From: Eikenella glucosivorans
GTDB taxonomy: Bacteria; Pseudomonadota; Gammaproteobacteria; Burkholderiales; Neisseriaceae
Direction of reading: 5' to 3'
DNA length: 64,000 nt
Assembly: GCF_016025525.2 (NCBI RefSeq)
Contig: NZ_JACSGR010000005.1
Location: 189,891 to 253,890 of the forward strand
The position numbers and the translations under genes were made by a program. Below the pieces are notes generated by a model that worked only from the letters and a program-made list of their open reading frames with translations, did not search any database and had not been told where the DNA came from. Positions 24,604-32,121 of this stretch are shown here, in pieces. The first letter of the stretch is position 1. Every line of letters begins with the position of its first letter.

Positions 24604-25392
24604 ATGATGAACAATCAACAAACCGCACTTATCACCGGCGCCTCTTCAGGTATCGGCGCAGTGTACGCAGACCGTTTGGCACAACGCGGCTACAACTTGG
24701 TATTGGTGGCACGCCGTCTTGACCGTTTACAAGCGTTGGCGGATAAATTGCAAGCCGCTTACGGCATAAATGTGCAAATCCACGCCGCTGACTTGGCTGC
24801 GGAAGACGGTCAAAGCAGCACCGCGCAATTAGTGGAAACCCTGCCGCAACTGAATGTGTTGGTGAACTGTGCAGGCTTGGGCGCGTTGGGCTTTGTGGGC
24901 AACGTGAGCTGGGCGGAAATGGACAATATGATTAAAGTGAACGTGCAGGCGTTGTCCCGCCTTTCATTGGCGGCGGCAAAACGTTTCAGCGCAGAAAAAC
25001 AGGGCAAAATCGTGAACATCGGCTCGATTGTGGCGATGTACCCGTCCGCCGGTGCAGGCGCGTACAGCGCATCCAAAGCCTATGTGTTGAATTTTACCCG
25101 AGCCTTACACGCCGAACTTGAACCGCAAGGCGCGTTCGCCCAAGTGGTGATGCCCGGACCGGTGAAATCCGAATTTTTCGGCGACAAACCGTCCCCATTC
25201 CCCGAACAATTATTTATGAGCGCGGAAACACTGGTGGACACCGCCCTTGCCGCACTCGACCAAGGCGAAACCGTATGCTACCCGAACTTGCACGAAATCG
25301 AAAAATGGCAGCAATTTGAAGGCGCACGCGGACAACTGATGCAAGCCCTAACCCAAACCGGCGCACCGGCAGCACGTTATCAATCCAATTAA
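24604..25392 (+). CDS. Short-chain dehydrogenase/reductase
   Basis: A 262-residue classical SDR: TGASSGIGAVYADRLAQRGY near the N-terminus, VARRLDRL (NADPH-type Arg), NCAGLG, NIGSIVAMYPS (Ser) and GAYSASKAYVLNFTRAL (YxxxK). The ribosome site AAGGAAAC suits either of the two adjacent ATGs (24604 or 24607). It is followed after 20 bases by a tautomerase and divergent from the HxlR gene, so it is probably induced when HxlR reacts with an electrophile. The closest relatives, as I recall the family, reduce aliphatic or quinone-like carbonyls, but the substrate is open. Confidence 0.9.
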   Translation: MMNNQQTALITGASSGIGAVYADRLAQRGYNLVLVARRLDRLQALADKLQAAYGINVQIHAADLAAEDGQSSTAQLVETLPQLNVLVNCAGLGALGFVGNVSWAEMDNMIKVNVQALSRLSLAAAKRFSAEKQGKIVNIGSIVAMYPSAGAGAYSASKAYVLNFTRALHAELEPQGAFAQVVMPGPVKSEFFGDKPSPFPEQLFMSAETLVDTALAALDQGETVCYPNLHEIEKWQQFEGARGQLMQALTQTGAPAARYQSN

Positions 25393-25412
25393 GCAAAAAG
25401 AAGGAAAACATC

Positions 25413-25832
25413 ATGCCAATGTGGAAAATTTATCACCCTGAAAACGCATTCAGCGACCAAGACAAAGCCGAAATGGCGACCAAAATCACCGATTTATACG
25501 CCGGTTTCCTGCCGCGTTTTTATGTAAACGTGCTGTTCCACCCGTTGAACGACAAGCAACTTTACATCGGCGGCGAACCGACCACCGACTTCGTGCGCGT
25601 GACGATTAACCACATCGCCCGCTCGATCAAAGACGCAGAAACCCAACAAAAATTCTTGGCGGCTTGCTCACGGATTTTGAAACCCTACATCGAAGACCGA
25701 AACTACCGTTGGGAACTGCATATCGGCGAAACCCCAATCGAACTCTGGACGGTCAACGGCTTCAAACCGCCGATGCCGAACACGGAAGGCGAAAAGAAAT
25801 GGCGCGAAGAAAATCGGGCCAGTGCGTATTAA
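25413..25832 (+). CDS. Tautomerase-family protein
   Basis: A 139-residue protein beginning M-P-M-W. After Met removal Pro1 is the N-terminal catalytic base of the tautomerase superfamily. PMWKIYHPENAFSDQDKAEM, ITDLYAGFLPRFYVNVLF and the C-terminal NRYWELHIGE-like stretch fit the larger Tautomerase_3-type group of putative oxalocrotonate tautomerases. It may handle enol/keto or unsaturated carbonyl compounds. It shares an operon with the SDR upstream (20-base gap, AAGGAAAAC ribosome site) and ends in a DUS hairpin. Confidence 0.82.
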   Translation: MPMWKIYHPENAFSDQDKAEMATKITDLYAGFLPRFYVNVLFHPLNDKQLYIGGEPTTDFVRVTINHIARSIKDAETQQKFLAACSRILKPYIEDRNYRWELHIGETPIELWTVNGFKPPMPNTEGEKKWREENRASAY

Positions 25833-25837
25833 AAATC

Positions 25838-25861
25838 ATGCCGTCTGAAATCAGACGGCAT
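25838..25861. terminator. Inverted AT-DUS terminator (meningococcal dialect)
   Basis: ATGCCGTCTGA-AA-TCAGACGGCAT followed by TTTTTATTTT. ATGCCGTCTGAA is the 12-mer of N. meningitidis and N. gonorrhoeae. It is the only exact copy seen in the window. Confidence 0.88.
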
Positions 25862-25874
25862 TTTTATTTTGGGG

Positions 25875-25939
25875 AAGTGCGGTCAACATCTCAAGCGTTT
25901 ATCTACCCTTAAAAACACCTCAAAAAACCGACCGCACTT
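25875..25939. repeat. Inverted pair of Haemophilus-type uptake signals
   Basis: AAGTGCGGT (25875-25883) and its complement ACCGCACTT (25931-25939) face each other across 47 bases between the convergent tautomerase and aldehyde dehydrogenase genes. Read from the minus strand, the second copy is followed by T-rich blocks at roughly helical spacing, as in the extended USS of H. influenzae. Confidence 0.85.
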
Positions 25940-25951
25940 TTCACGCGCTTT

Positions 25952-27373
25952 TTAGCCGATCACCGCCTTCGGTTCTAAATACGCATCCAGTCCATACGCG
26001 CCGAATTCGCGGCCGTAGCCGGATTGTTTGAAGCCGCCGAAGGGGGTCATGTCGTCGTGGAAGTCGCCGTTGATGCAGATTCTGCCTGCGTCGATTCGGC
26101 TGGCGATGTAGTCGATGGTGGCGCGGTCTTTGCCGTTCACATACGCCGCCAGGCCGAACGGGCTGTCGTTGGCGATGCGGATGGCGTCGTCCACGTCTTT
26201 GTAGGGGATGATGCACAAGACGGGGCCGAAGATTTCTTCCTGGGCGATGCGCATGCGGTTGTCCACGTTGGTGAAGACGGTGGCTTTGACGAAGTTGCCC
26301 GCTTCCCGTCCTTCGGGTTTGCCGAGGCCGCCCGCCAAAAGTTCGGCCTTGTCTTCTTCGATACCGATGCGGATGTAGTTTTGCACGTTGTGGTAGTGGC
26401 CTTCGCTGACCATCGGGCCGATGGTGGTGGTCGGGTCTTGCGGCAGGCCGACTTTGACGCTTTCGGCGAGGGCTTTGCGGGCGATGTCGTTCACTTCGTT
26501 CAGGCGGTGGGCTGGTACGAGCAGGCGGGTGGCGGCGACGCAGGCCTGGCCGCTGTTGATGTAGCAGGCGAACAGGGCTTGCGGGATGACGGTTTCAAAA
26601 TCGGCGTCATCCAGTACGATGTTCGGCGCTTTGCCGCCCAGTTCGAGGGTAACGCGTTTCATGGTGTCAACCGCGCCTTTGGCGATGGTTTTGCCGACGC
26701 CGGTCGAGCCGGTGAAGGTGATTTTGTTGATGCCCGGGTTGCGGGTGATTTCCGCGCCGACCACGGTGCCTTTGCCCGGCACGAAGTTCACCACGCCTTT
26801 GGGCAGGCCCGCTTCGTGGAAGCATTCCATCATGACTTGGGTTTGGCGTGCGGACAGTTCGCTCGGTTTAATGACGACGGTGCAGCCGGCGGCGATGGCG
26901 GCGGAGACTTTGGTGGCGATAAAGCCGTTGCTGGAATTCCACGGGATGATGACGCCGACCACGCCGACGGGTTCGAGGCGCACTTTGGAGCGGCCGACGA
27001 TGGGTTCCAAATCGTAGGTTTTCATCAGTTCCGCCATGTTTTTGAAATCCTGCACCGCGCCGTCAATCAAGAGGCTGGAGAAATACAGCGGGCAACCGTA
27101 TTCGTCCATCATCACCTCCACCAGCTCGTCGCGGCGGCGTTTCAGGATTTCGTGCATCTTGTTCAGGTAGCCGATGCGCTCTTCTTTGCCGGTGTAGCGG
27201 AAGGTTTGAAAAGCGGCCTGCGCGGCGGCGATGGCGTTTTGTGTGTCCACTTCGTCGGCAAGGCGCACGTCGGCAGCTTTTTCGCCGGTGACGGGATTGA
27301 TGAGGTCTAACACTTCCGTGCCGTGCGGGGTGACGAATTCGCCGTTGATGTAGATTTTGTCGAGATGTTGCAT
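25952..27373 (-). CDS. NAD(P)-dependent aldehyde dehydrogenase
   Basis: A 473-residue aldehyde dehydrogenase oxidising an aldehyde to the acid. Diagnostic elements are IIPWNSSNGFIATKV (with the catalytic Asn), KPSELS, FTGSTGVGKTIAKGA (cofactor), VTLELGGKAPNIV (general-base Glu) and NSGQACVAATRLLVP (nucleophile Cys), then QEEIFGPVLCIIPY. All are intact. INGEFV at the start and SRIDAGRICINGDFHDDMTPFGG near the end are as in benzaldehyde/betaine-type enzymes, but substrate is not predictable. It is convergent with the tautomerase; its promoter region contains DUS variants at 27398-27435. Confidence 0.92.
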   Translation of the reverse strand: MQHLDKIYINGEFVTPHGTEVLDLINPVTGEKAADVRLADEVDTQNAIAAAQAAFQTFRYTGKEERIGYLNKMHEILKRRRDELVEVMMDEYGCPLYFSSLLIDGAVQDFKNMAELMKTYDLEPIVGRSKVRLEPVGVVGVIIPWNSSNGFIATKVSAAIAAGCTVVIKPSELSARQTQVMMECFHEAGLPKGVVNFVPGKGTVVGAEITRNPGINKITFTGSTGVGKTIAKGAVDTMKRVTLELGGKAPNIVLDDADFETVIPQALFACYINSGQACVAATRLLVPAHRLNEVNDIARKALAESVKVGLPQDPTTTIGPMVSEGHYHNVQNYIRIGIEEDKAELLAGGLGKPEGREAGNFVKATVFTNVDNRMRIAQEEIFGPVLCIIPYKDVDDAIRIANDSPFGLAAYVNGKDRATIDYIASRIDAGRICINGDFHDDMTPFGGFKQSGYGREFGAYGLDAYLEPKAVIG

Positions 27374-27397
27374 AAAGTTTCCTTGTGTTGTGAATAA

Positions 27398-27435
27398 ATG
27401 TCGTCTGAAACAGGGAGACCGCGTTCAGACGACCT
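27398..27435. repeat. Mucosa-type DUS pair (one imperfect)
   Basis: ATGTCGTCTGAA (27398-27409, a hybrid between the AT and mucosa forms) and TTCAGACGACCT (27424-27435, exact mucosa-type complement). They lie in the divergent promoter region of the dehydrogenase and hydrolase genes. Confidence 0.75.
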
Positions 27436-27572
27436 CGGTTTCACCGAGATTCCGATTTGCGCCAAAAAATAAAGTTACAAAAAACCGCTACGCTTCGTCC
27501 TGCTTTTCTGTGATAATGCCGCTTCGTTTTATCTATGCAATTTTGCACACATTCAATCAGTTAGGAGCAAAC

Positions 27573-28259
27573 ATGAATAAACCTGCCATCGTATTGGTAC
27601 ACGGCTTTTGGGGCGGCGCGGCGCATTGGGCGAAAGTGATTCCGCTTTTGCGTGCCAAAGGCTTTCACGACATCCACGCCGTTGAAAACCCGCTCACATC
27701 CCTTGCCGACGACGCGGAGCGTACCCGCAAAATGGTGAAACAGATCGACGGCGACGTGTTGCTGGTCGGTCATTCCTACGGCGGCAAAGTGATCACCGAA
27801 ATGGGCGATTTGCCGAACGTAAAAGGCCTGGTCTATATCGCCGCCTTCGCTCCTGACGCAGGCGAAAGCGCAGGCGCCATCAGCCAAGCCAATCCGCCCG
27901 AAGCCTTCGGCAACATCCAACCCGACAGCGACGGCTACCTTTGGGTCGCCCAAGACAAATACCGCGAAAGTTTCTGTCAGGATTTGGACGAAGAAACCGC
28001 TTATGTCTTGGCGGTAACGCAAAAAGCCCCGGTCGGCAGCACCTTCGGCGACACCGTGACGGCTCCCGCGTGGAAAGTGAAACCGAGCTGGTATCAGATT
28101 TCCCTGCAAGACCGTATGATTCATCCGGCAAACCAAAAAATGATGGCGGCGCGTTTGAATGCGAAAAAAGTCATCGAACTTGAAGCCAGCCATGCCTCTT
28201 TGGCTTCCCAAGCGCAAGCCGTTGCCGATTTGATTGCCGAAGCGGCGGCTGCGGTTTAA
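27573..28259 (+). CDS. Alpha/beta hydrolase
   Basis: A 228-residue esterase-like hydrolase. LVHGFWGGAAHWAKV (oxyanion region) opens the protein and LLVGHSYGGKVITEM holds the nucleophile elbow GHSYG. QDRMIHPANQ probably supplies the acid, and ELEASHASLASQ the catalytic His. The start at 27573 follows TAGGAGCAAAC; an in-frame extension from 27357 crosses the DUS pair and lacks a ribosome site. The overall pattern resembles the plant methylesterase / YdeN group of small serine hydrolases. It may release carbonyl or acid substrates for neighbouring enzymes, which is speculative. Confidence 0.88.
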   Translation: MNKPAIVLVHGFWGGAAHWAKVIPLLRAKGFHDIHAVENPLTSLADDAERTRKMVKQIDGDVLLVGHSYGGKVITEMGDLPNVKGLVYIAAFAPDAGESAGAISQANPPEAFGNIQPDSDGYLWVAQDKYRESFCQDLDEETAYVLAVTQKAPVGSTFGDTVTAPAWKVKPSWYQISLQDRMIHPANQKMMAARLNAKKVIELEASHASLASQAQAVADLIAEAAAAV

Positions 28260-28277
28260 GCCGTTATTTTCCGTTCG

Positions 28278-28313
28278 AGGTCGTCTGAAAAGAGTTTTCA
28301 GACGACCTTTTTA
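28278..28313 (+). terminator. Mucosa-type DUS hairpin terminator
   Basis: AGGTCGTCTGAAAA-GAG-TTTTCAGACGACCT then TTTTTA. Perfect 14-bp stem, 3-base loop. Confidence 0.9.
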
Positions 28314-28323
28314 TTGACACAAA

Positions 28324-28332
28324 AAGTGCGGT
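28324..28332 (+). repeat. Haemophilus USS with extended consensus
   Basis: AAGTGCGGT followed by C, G, six T, CAAAC, G and five T. This reproduces the extended H. influenzae USS layout (core, then two A/T blocks one helical turn apart), not just the 9-base core. Confidence 0.88.
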
Positions 28333-28352
28333 CGTTTTTTCAAACGTTTTTA

Positions 28353-29201
28353 TCAACTGTTGGGCATAAACCCGGCTTTGCCTTCAAATGCCACGGACAC
28401 CGCCAAACCTTCTTGCGCGCGTAAATCTTCCAACTGCTTGGCATACGCCTGTTCCAACGTGGCGTAAGTGTCGCTGCCCAAAGCGGTGCGCAGGCGCGGG
28501 CTTTCCTGTTGGGTCAACTCGTAAATCGCCGCCGCGATTTTTTCGGGGTCGCCGGAAATATTGGCTTCGCCGTGTTCGGCGATGTAGGCGCGCATTTGGG
28601 CGACAGTCGTGCCTTGATAGGCGTCGCTTTCCGCCGTCCAGTTCAAATTGCTGACAAAATTGGTTTTCATCGAACCCGGCTCGACGATCACGGTTTTAAT
28701 GCCGAAATCCTTGATTTCCTGCGCAAGCGCTTCGGCAAAGCCTTCCAGTCCGAACTTCGCCGCGTGGTACATCACGCCCGACGCAAAGCCGACGCGCCCG
28801 CCGATGCTGGTGATGAACACAATCACGCCGGATTTTTTGGCGCGAAGAGCGGGCAAAAAGGCGCGGGTCAAATGAATCGGCGCGATCAGGTTCAAATCCA
28901 GTTGCTGCTGCACCTGCGCGTCGGTCAGCTCTTCCATCGCGCCCAAAATCGCGCCGCCGGCGTTGTTGATTAACACGTCAATGTCCTGATGCTTCGCAGC
29001 GACGGCGTGCAGGCTGCCCAAATCGGTTACATCCAGTTTTTCCGCAATCAGGCGGCTGCCGAACTCGTCTTGCAAAGCCGCCAACGCCTCGGGCTTGCGC
29101 ACCGCCGCGACCACCGTATGCCCCGCGTTCAGCACGGTTTTCACCAGTTCCAAACCCAAACCGCCGGACGCGCCGGTGATAAAAAATTTCTGTGCCATCA
29201 T
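28353..29201 (-). CDS. Short-chain dehydrogenase/reductase
   Basis: A 282-residue SDR with all motifs: FITGASGGLGLELVKTVLNA, AAVRKPEAL (Arg), DVTDLGSL, NNAGGAI, FITSIGGRVGFAS (Ser) and YHAAKFGLEGFAEAL (YxxxK). It belongs to the longer group with C-terminal extension often annotated as oxidoreductase next to AraC regulators. The start is the first or second of two adjacent ATGs (29201/29198), preceded by AGAGGATAAT. It is divergent from the AraC regulator gene, which is the probable controller. Confidence 0.9.
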   Translation of the reverse strand: MMAQKFFITGASGGLGLELVKTVLNAGHTVVAAVRKPEALAALQDEFGSRLIAEKLDVTDLGSLHAVAAKHQDIDVLINNAGGAILGAMEELTDAQVQQQLDLNLIAPIHLTRAFLPALRAKKSGVIVFITSIGGRVGFASGVMYHAAKFGLEGFAEALAQEIKDFGIKTVIVEPGSMKTNFVSNLNWTAESDAYQGTTVAQMRAYIAEHGEANISGDPEKIAAAIYELTQQESPRLRTALGSDTYATLEQAYAKQLEDLRAQEGLAVSVAFEGKAGFMPNS

Positions 29202-29325
29202 TATCCTCTTGCTTCATGGTTGAAAAACAGGATAATTATAGAATCAGGCAAACCAAAAGCGGTAACACGATTCTCCAAAATGCTTGCCTGATTATACAAA
29301 TACCGACAATATTGAATGTAAAACG

Positions 29326-30192
29326 ATGAACGCAAACCTAAAACAGCTCACCCAAAAGACGTTAGACCTTCTGCCCCAAGAGATCGATTGGCAAACCCCC
29401 ATCGCCGATTTGACCCTCTACCGCACGGACAGCCCAGCCGCCGACATCAGCTACCTGCAAGAACCCAGCATCTGCCTGATTTTGCAAGGCGAAAAAAGCG
29501 TGCGCCTCGGCGAACACCAATACCGCTACGGCAACGGGCAACTCGCCTGCTATTCGGTGGATTTGCCGCTGATTGCCGACGTGTTGAGCGGCAGCGCAGA
29601 CTGCCCGAACCTCGGCATCAAACTCAACCTCAACTGCGAGCTTTTGCTCAACGTCATGCAGGAAATGGGCGTCGTGCGCGAAGACACCCGCGACAGCGGC
29701 GCATTAACCGTCGGCACCCCGTCCGACGCCCTTATCGGCGCCTATATCCGCCTGCTCGATTTGCTGGAAAATCCAAACGATATTCCCATCCTCGCCCCGC
29801 TGATTCAAAAAGAAATCTACTACCGGCTTTTAATCGGCGAACAAGGCGAGAGAATCAGGCAAATCATCCGCCTCGGCGGCCACCTCATGCAAATCAGCCG
29901 CGCCATCGGCTACCTGAAAACCCACTTCGCCGATACCCTCAGCGTGCAGCAGCTCGCCGACCTCTGCGGCATGAGCCTCTCCGGCTTCTACCACCACTTT
30001 CGCCACCTCACCGGCATCAGCCCCCTGCAATACCAAAAACAACTGCGCCTGACCGAAGCCCAACGCCTCATCAAAACCAAAAGCCTGAACCTCACCCTCG
30101 CCGCCATCGCCCACCAAGTCGGCTATGAAAGCGCATCACAGTTTTCACGGGAATATAAACGATATTTCGGACGGCCGCCGTCGGAAGAATAA
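29326..30192 (+). CDS. AraC-family transcriptional regulator
   Basis: A 288-residue activator-type regulator. Residues about 10-180 are the AraC_N sensor half (LTLYRTDSPAADISYLQEPS, ICLILQGEKSVRLGEHQYRY). The C-terminal 100 residues carry two HTH motifs (LSVQQLADLCGMSLSGFYHHF and LAAIAHQVGYESASQFSREYK). I use the ATG at 29326; a TTG at 29284 is the only alternative upstream. It is divergent from the SDR 28353-29201, the usual arrangement for this AraC_N subgroup. CGGCTACCTGAA at 29907 is one base off eikDUS and encodes IGYLK. Confidence 0.9.
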   Translation: MNANLKQLTQKTLDLLPQEIDWQTPIADLTLYRTDSPAADISYLQEPSICLILQGEKSVRLGEHQYRYGNGQLACYSVDLPLIADVLSGSADCPNLGIKLNLNCELLLNVMQEMGVVREDTRDSGALTVGTPSDALIGAYIRLLDLLENPNDIPILAPLIQKEIYYRLLIGEQGERIRQIIRLGGHLMQISRAIGYLKTHFADTLSVQQLADLCGMSLSGFYHHFRHLTGISPLQYQKQLRLTEAQRLIKTKSLNLTLAAIAHQVGYESASQFSREYKRYFGRPPSEE

Positions 30193-30197
30193 TCAAA

Positions 30198-30209
30198 AGG
30201 CAGCCTGAA
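30198..30209 (+). repeat. Kingella-type DUS
   Basis: AGGCAGCCTGAA, the AG-kingDUS 12-mer, directly after the AraC gene. It differs from eikDUS at two positions. Confidence 0.7.
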
Positions 30210-30226
30210 ACCCCGCCACCACAAAA

Positions 30227-30267
30227 AACGGCCTGAAACCGCCCCATCTGGTTTCAAGCCGTTTTCG
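30227..30267. terminator. Bidirectional terminator between AraC and flavin reductase genes
   Basis: AAAACGGCCTGAAACC and GGTTTCAAGCCGTTTT form a 15-16-bp stem (one mismatch) with a nine-base loop between convergent genes. Confidence 0.75.
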
Positions 30268-30281
30268 TATGCTTCGGGCCG

Positions 30282-30863
30282 TTAGAACGGCAAATCGCTT
30301 TTCACGTTCACGCCCTTGCCCGTGATGTAAAACTGCCCGCCCGCCACATAGTGCAGGTTTTTCAATTCGTCGCCCACTTCGTCAAATTCCCAATGTCCGT
30401 TGCGGAACACGCGGTCGTCGGCGTAGGCGGCGATGACTTGGCCGATAAACAAATCGTGCGTCTGCTGGTTGTGCGGCTCGGGGATGAGTTTGCACAAAAT
30501 ATAGGCGGAGCAGCCTTTGACCAGCGGAATATCCGCGTCGTCAAAATAGAATAGTTCCACGCCGTTGTCGGCGAGCTTGTTCGGGTTGTCCTTGCGGCTC
30601 TGCCCCATGGCGATAACGGTTGCCGCCTGATTGGCAAACGGCACTTGCAGGGCGAAATAGCCGCTGCCTTCCACCAATCCGCGCGTGTAGGCGGCTTTGT
30701 CCAACACGACGGTTACTTTGGGGTTGGGATAAAAATCCAGCACGCACGACCACGCGGCGGACATGACGTTTTCCACGCCGCCGTGTTTGGCGGACACCAT
30801 CACGGTGGGGCCGTGGTTGAGCAGGCGGTAGAACTTTTCCAGGGGTACGGGTTGCAGAGCCAT
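30282..30863 (-). CDS. Flavin reductase family protein
   Basis: A 193-residue FMN-binding split-barrel protein. ALQPVPLEKFYRLLNHGPTV leads to MVSAKHGGVENVMSAAWSCV, the usual flavin-phosphate and ring contacts of the flavin-reductase-like domain. PNPKVTVVLDKAAYTRGLVE and GYFALQVPFANQA follow. It would supply reduced flavin to a partner or reduce a small substrate directly. It is the last gene of the island before eikDUS resumes, convergent with the AraC gene. Confidence 0.87.
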   Translation of the reverse strand: MALQPVPLEKFYRLLNHGPTVMVSAKHGGVENVMSAAWSCVLDFYPNPKVTVVLDKAAYTRGLVEGSGYFALQVPFANQAATVIAMGQSRKDNPNKLADNGVELFYFDDADIPLVKGCSAYILCKLIPEPHNQQTHDLFIGQVIAAYADDRVFRNGHWEFDEVGDELKNLHYVAGGQFYITGKGVNVKSDLPF

Positions 30864-30980
30864 TTTTTTTCCTCAATGCTGGTTGGAACGGGAACGGGAT
30901 TATAGCTGAATATCCGTTTCCCCAATGCGACAGCAAGCCAAACGGAACGCCGGCCGCAGGCGTGCCTGCCAAGCGGTTTC

Positions 30981-30992
30981 AGGCTGCCTGAA
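30981..30992 (+). repeat. Simonsiella-type DUS in a hairpin
   Basis: AGGCTGCCTGAA within AAGCGGTTTC...AAAACCGCTT. It is one base from eikDUS, so either dialect mixing or drift. A second copy, reversed, is at 31100-31111. The first normal eikDUS after the island is at 31020-31032. Confidence 0.6.
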
Positions 30993-31154
30993 AAAAACCG
31001 CTTCCGTGCCGCCAAGAATTTTCAGGTAGCCTATTCTCAGCCCTGCATCCGTTTTTCTTGAAAAGCCCGCCTGCCGCCCCCATTCTGTGTCTGCCCATTT
31101 TCAGGCAGCCTGCACCCGCAGGATTTTTTTAACTACATCTATCAAGGAATAACG

Positions 31155-32027
31155 ATGACCGAACTCTCCAAAACCCCCGTCCCCGACCGCGCCGAACACA
31201 ACGCGTTCTTCCCCTCCGAATACTCCCTGTCGCAATACACCGCCCCGAAAACCGACTTCGACGGCGTAAAATTCGCAAAAGCCTACACCGGCGGCAAACA
31301 CAAAGTCCTGATGGTCGCCACCGACGAACGCTACCTGCAAATGCAGAACGGCAAATGGTTCTCCACCGGCAACCACCCTGTCGAAACCCTGCTGCCCATG
31401 CTGCACATCCACAAAGCCGGTTTTGAAATCGACGTCGCCACTTTGTCCGGCAACCACGCCAAATTCGAAATGTGGGCCATGCCGCAGGAAGACCAAGCCG
31501 TTGCCGAAATCTACCAAGAATACCTGCCCAAACTCGACAAACCCGCCAAACTCGCCGACATCATCGACGCCGCAACCGCGCCCGACTCCCCCTACATCGC
31601 CGTACTGATTCCCGGCGGACACGGCGCGTTCAACAAAATCCCCGAAAGCCGCGAAATCAAACGCCTCTTAGATTGGGCATTGGCCAACGACCGTTTCGTC
31701 ATCACCCTGTGCCACGGCCCCGCCGCCCTTGCCGCCGCCGCGCTTGACCGCGCCGATGCCGACTTCCCCTTCAAAGGCTACGAACTCTGCGTCTTCCCCG
31801 ACGCGCTGGACGAAGGCGCCAACATCGACATCGGCTATATGCCCGGCAAACTGCCCTGGCTTCTCGCCGCCCGCTTGGAGCAACTGGGCATGAAAGTGAT
31901 GAACCAAGGCATCAGCGGCCAAGTCCACCAAGACCGCAAACTGCTCACCGGCGACAGCCCACTGGCCGGCAACAAGCTGGGGATTTTGGCGGCGCAGGAG
32001 CTGCTGAAAGCTGTGGGCGCGGCGTAA
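31155..32027 (+). CDS. hchA: HchA (Hsp31)-type glyoxalase III / protein deglycase
   Basis: A 290-residue DJ-1/PfpI superfamily protein of the Hsp31 branch that converts methylglyoxal to lactate without cofactor and acts as a holding chaperone. PSEYSLSQYTAPKTDF is the family-typical lead-in, VLIPGGHGAFNKIP carries the active-site Gly-His region, and FVITLCHGPAALAAA the nucleophilic Cys with His. IGYMPGKLPWLLAARLEQLG closes. The length matches E. coli HchA (283). It lies at the right edge of the island and fits its carbonyl-detoxifying theme. Simonsiella-type DUS copies lie just upstream. Confidence 0.92.
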   Translation: MTELSKTPVPDRAEHNAFFPSEYSLSQYTAPKTDFDGVKFAKAYTGGKHKVLMVATDERYLQMQNGKWFSTGNHPVETLLPMLHIHKAGFEIDVATLSGNHAKFEMWAMPQEDQAVAEIYQEYLPKLDKPAKLADIIDAATAPDSPYIAVLIPGGHGAFNKIPESREIKRLLDWALANDRFVITLCHGPAALAAAALDRADADFPFKGYELCVFPDALDEGANIDIGYMPGKLPWLLAARLEQLGMKVMNQGISGQVHQDRKLLTGDSPLAGNKLGILAAQELLKAVGAA

Positions 32028-32052
32028 TCGGCCAGCCCGTTTGAAACATCAA

Positions 32053-32092
32053 AGGCTACCTGAAAAATGCGCCATCGTTTTTCAGGTAGCCT
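32053..32092. terminator. eikDUS pair after hchA
   Basis: AGGCTACCTGAA (32053-32064) and TTCAGGTAGCCT (32081-32092) with AAAA/TTTT extension. A third copy at 32104-32115 can compete for pairing and serves the convergent hemJ. Confidence 0.7.
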
Positions 32093-32121
32093 CCCATCCA
32101 TTGAGGCTACCTGAAAACCCA

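Noticed and set aside
24604..25392. All SDR genes as recent duplicates of one another
   Set aside because: The four differ in length, motifs and surroundings (for example 22521, 24604, 28353, 54662); they are distinct subfamilies.
26024..27310. Long open frames opposite aldehyde dehydrogenase, ribB, pepA, kef, M23 and other genes
   Set aside because: They mirror GC-rich codon structure of the real genes, have Val/Gly/His-rich unnatural composition and lack family motifs.
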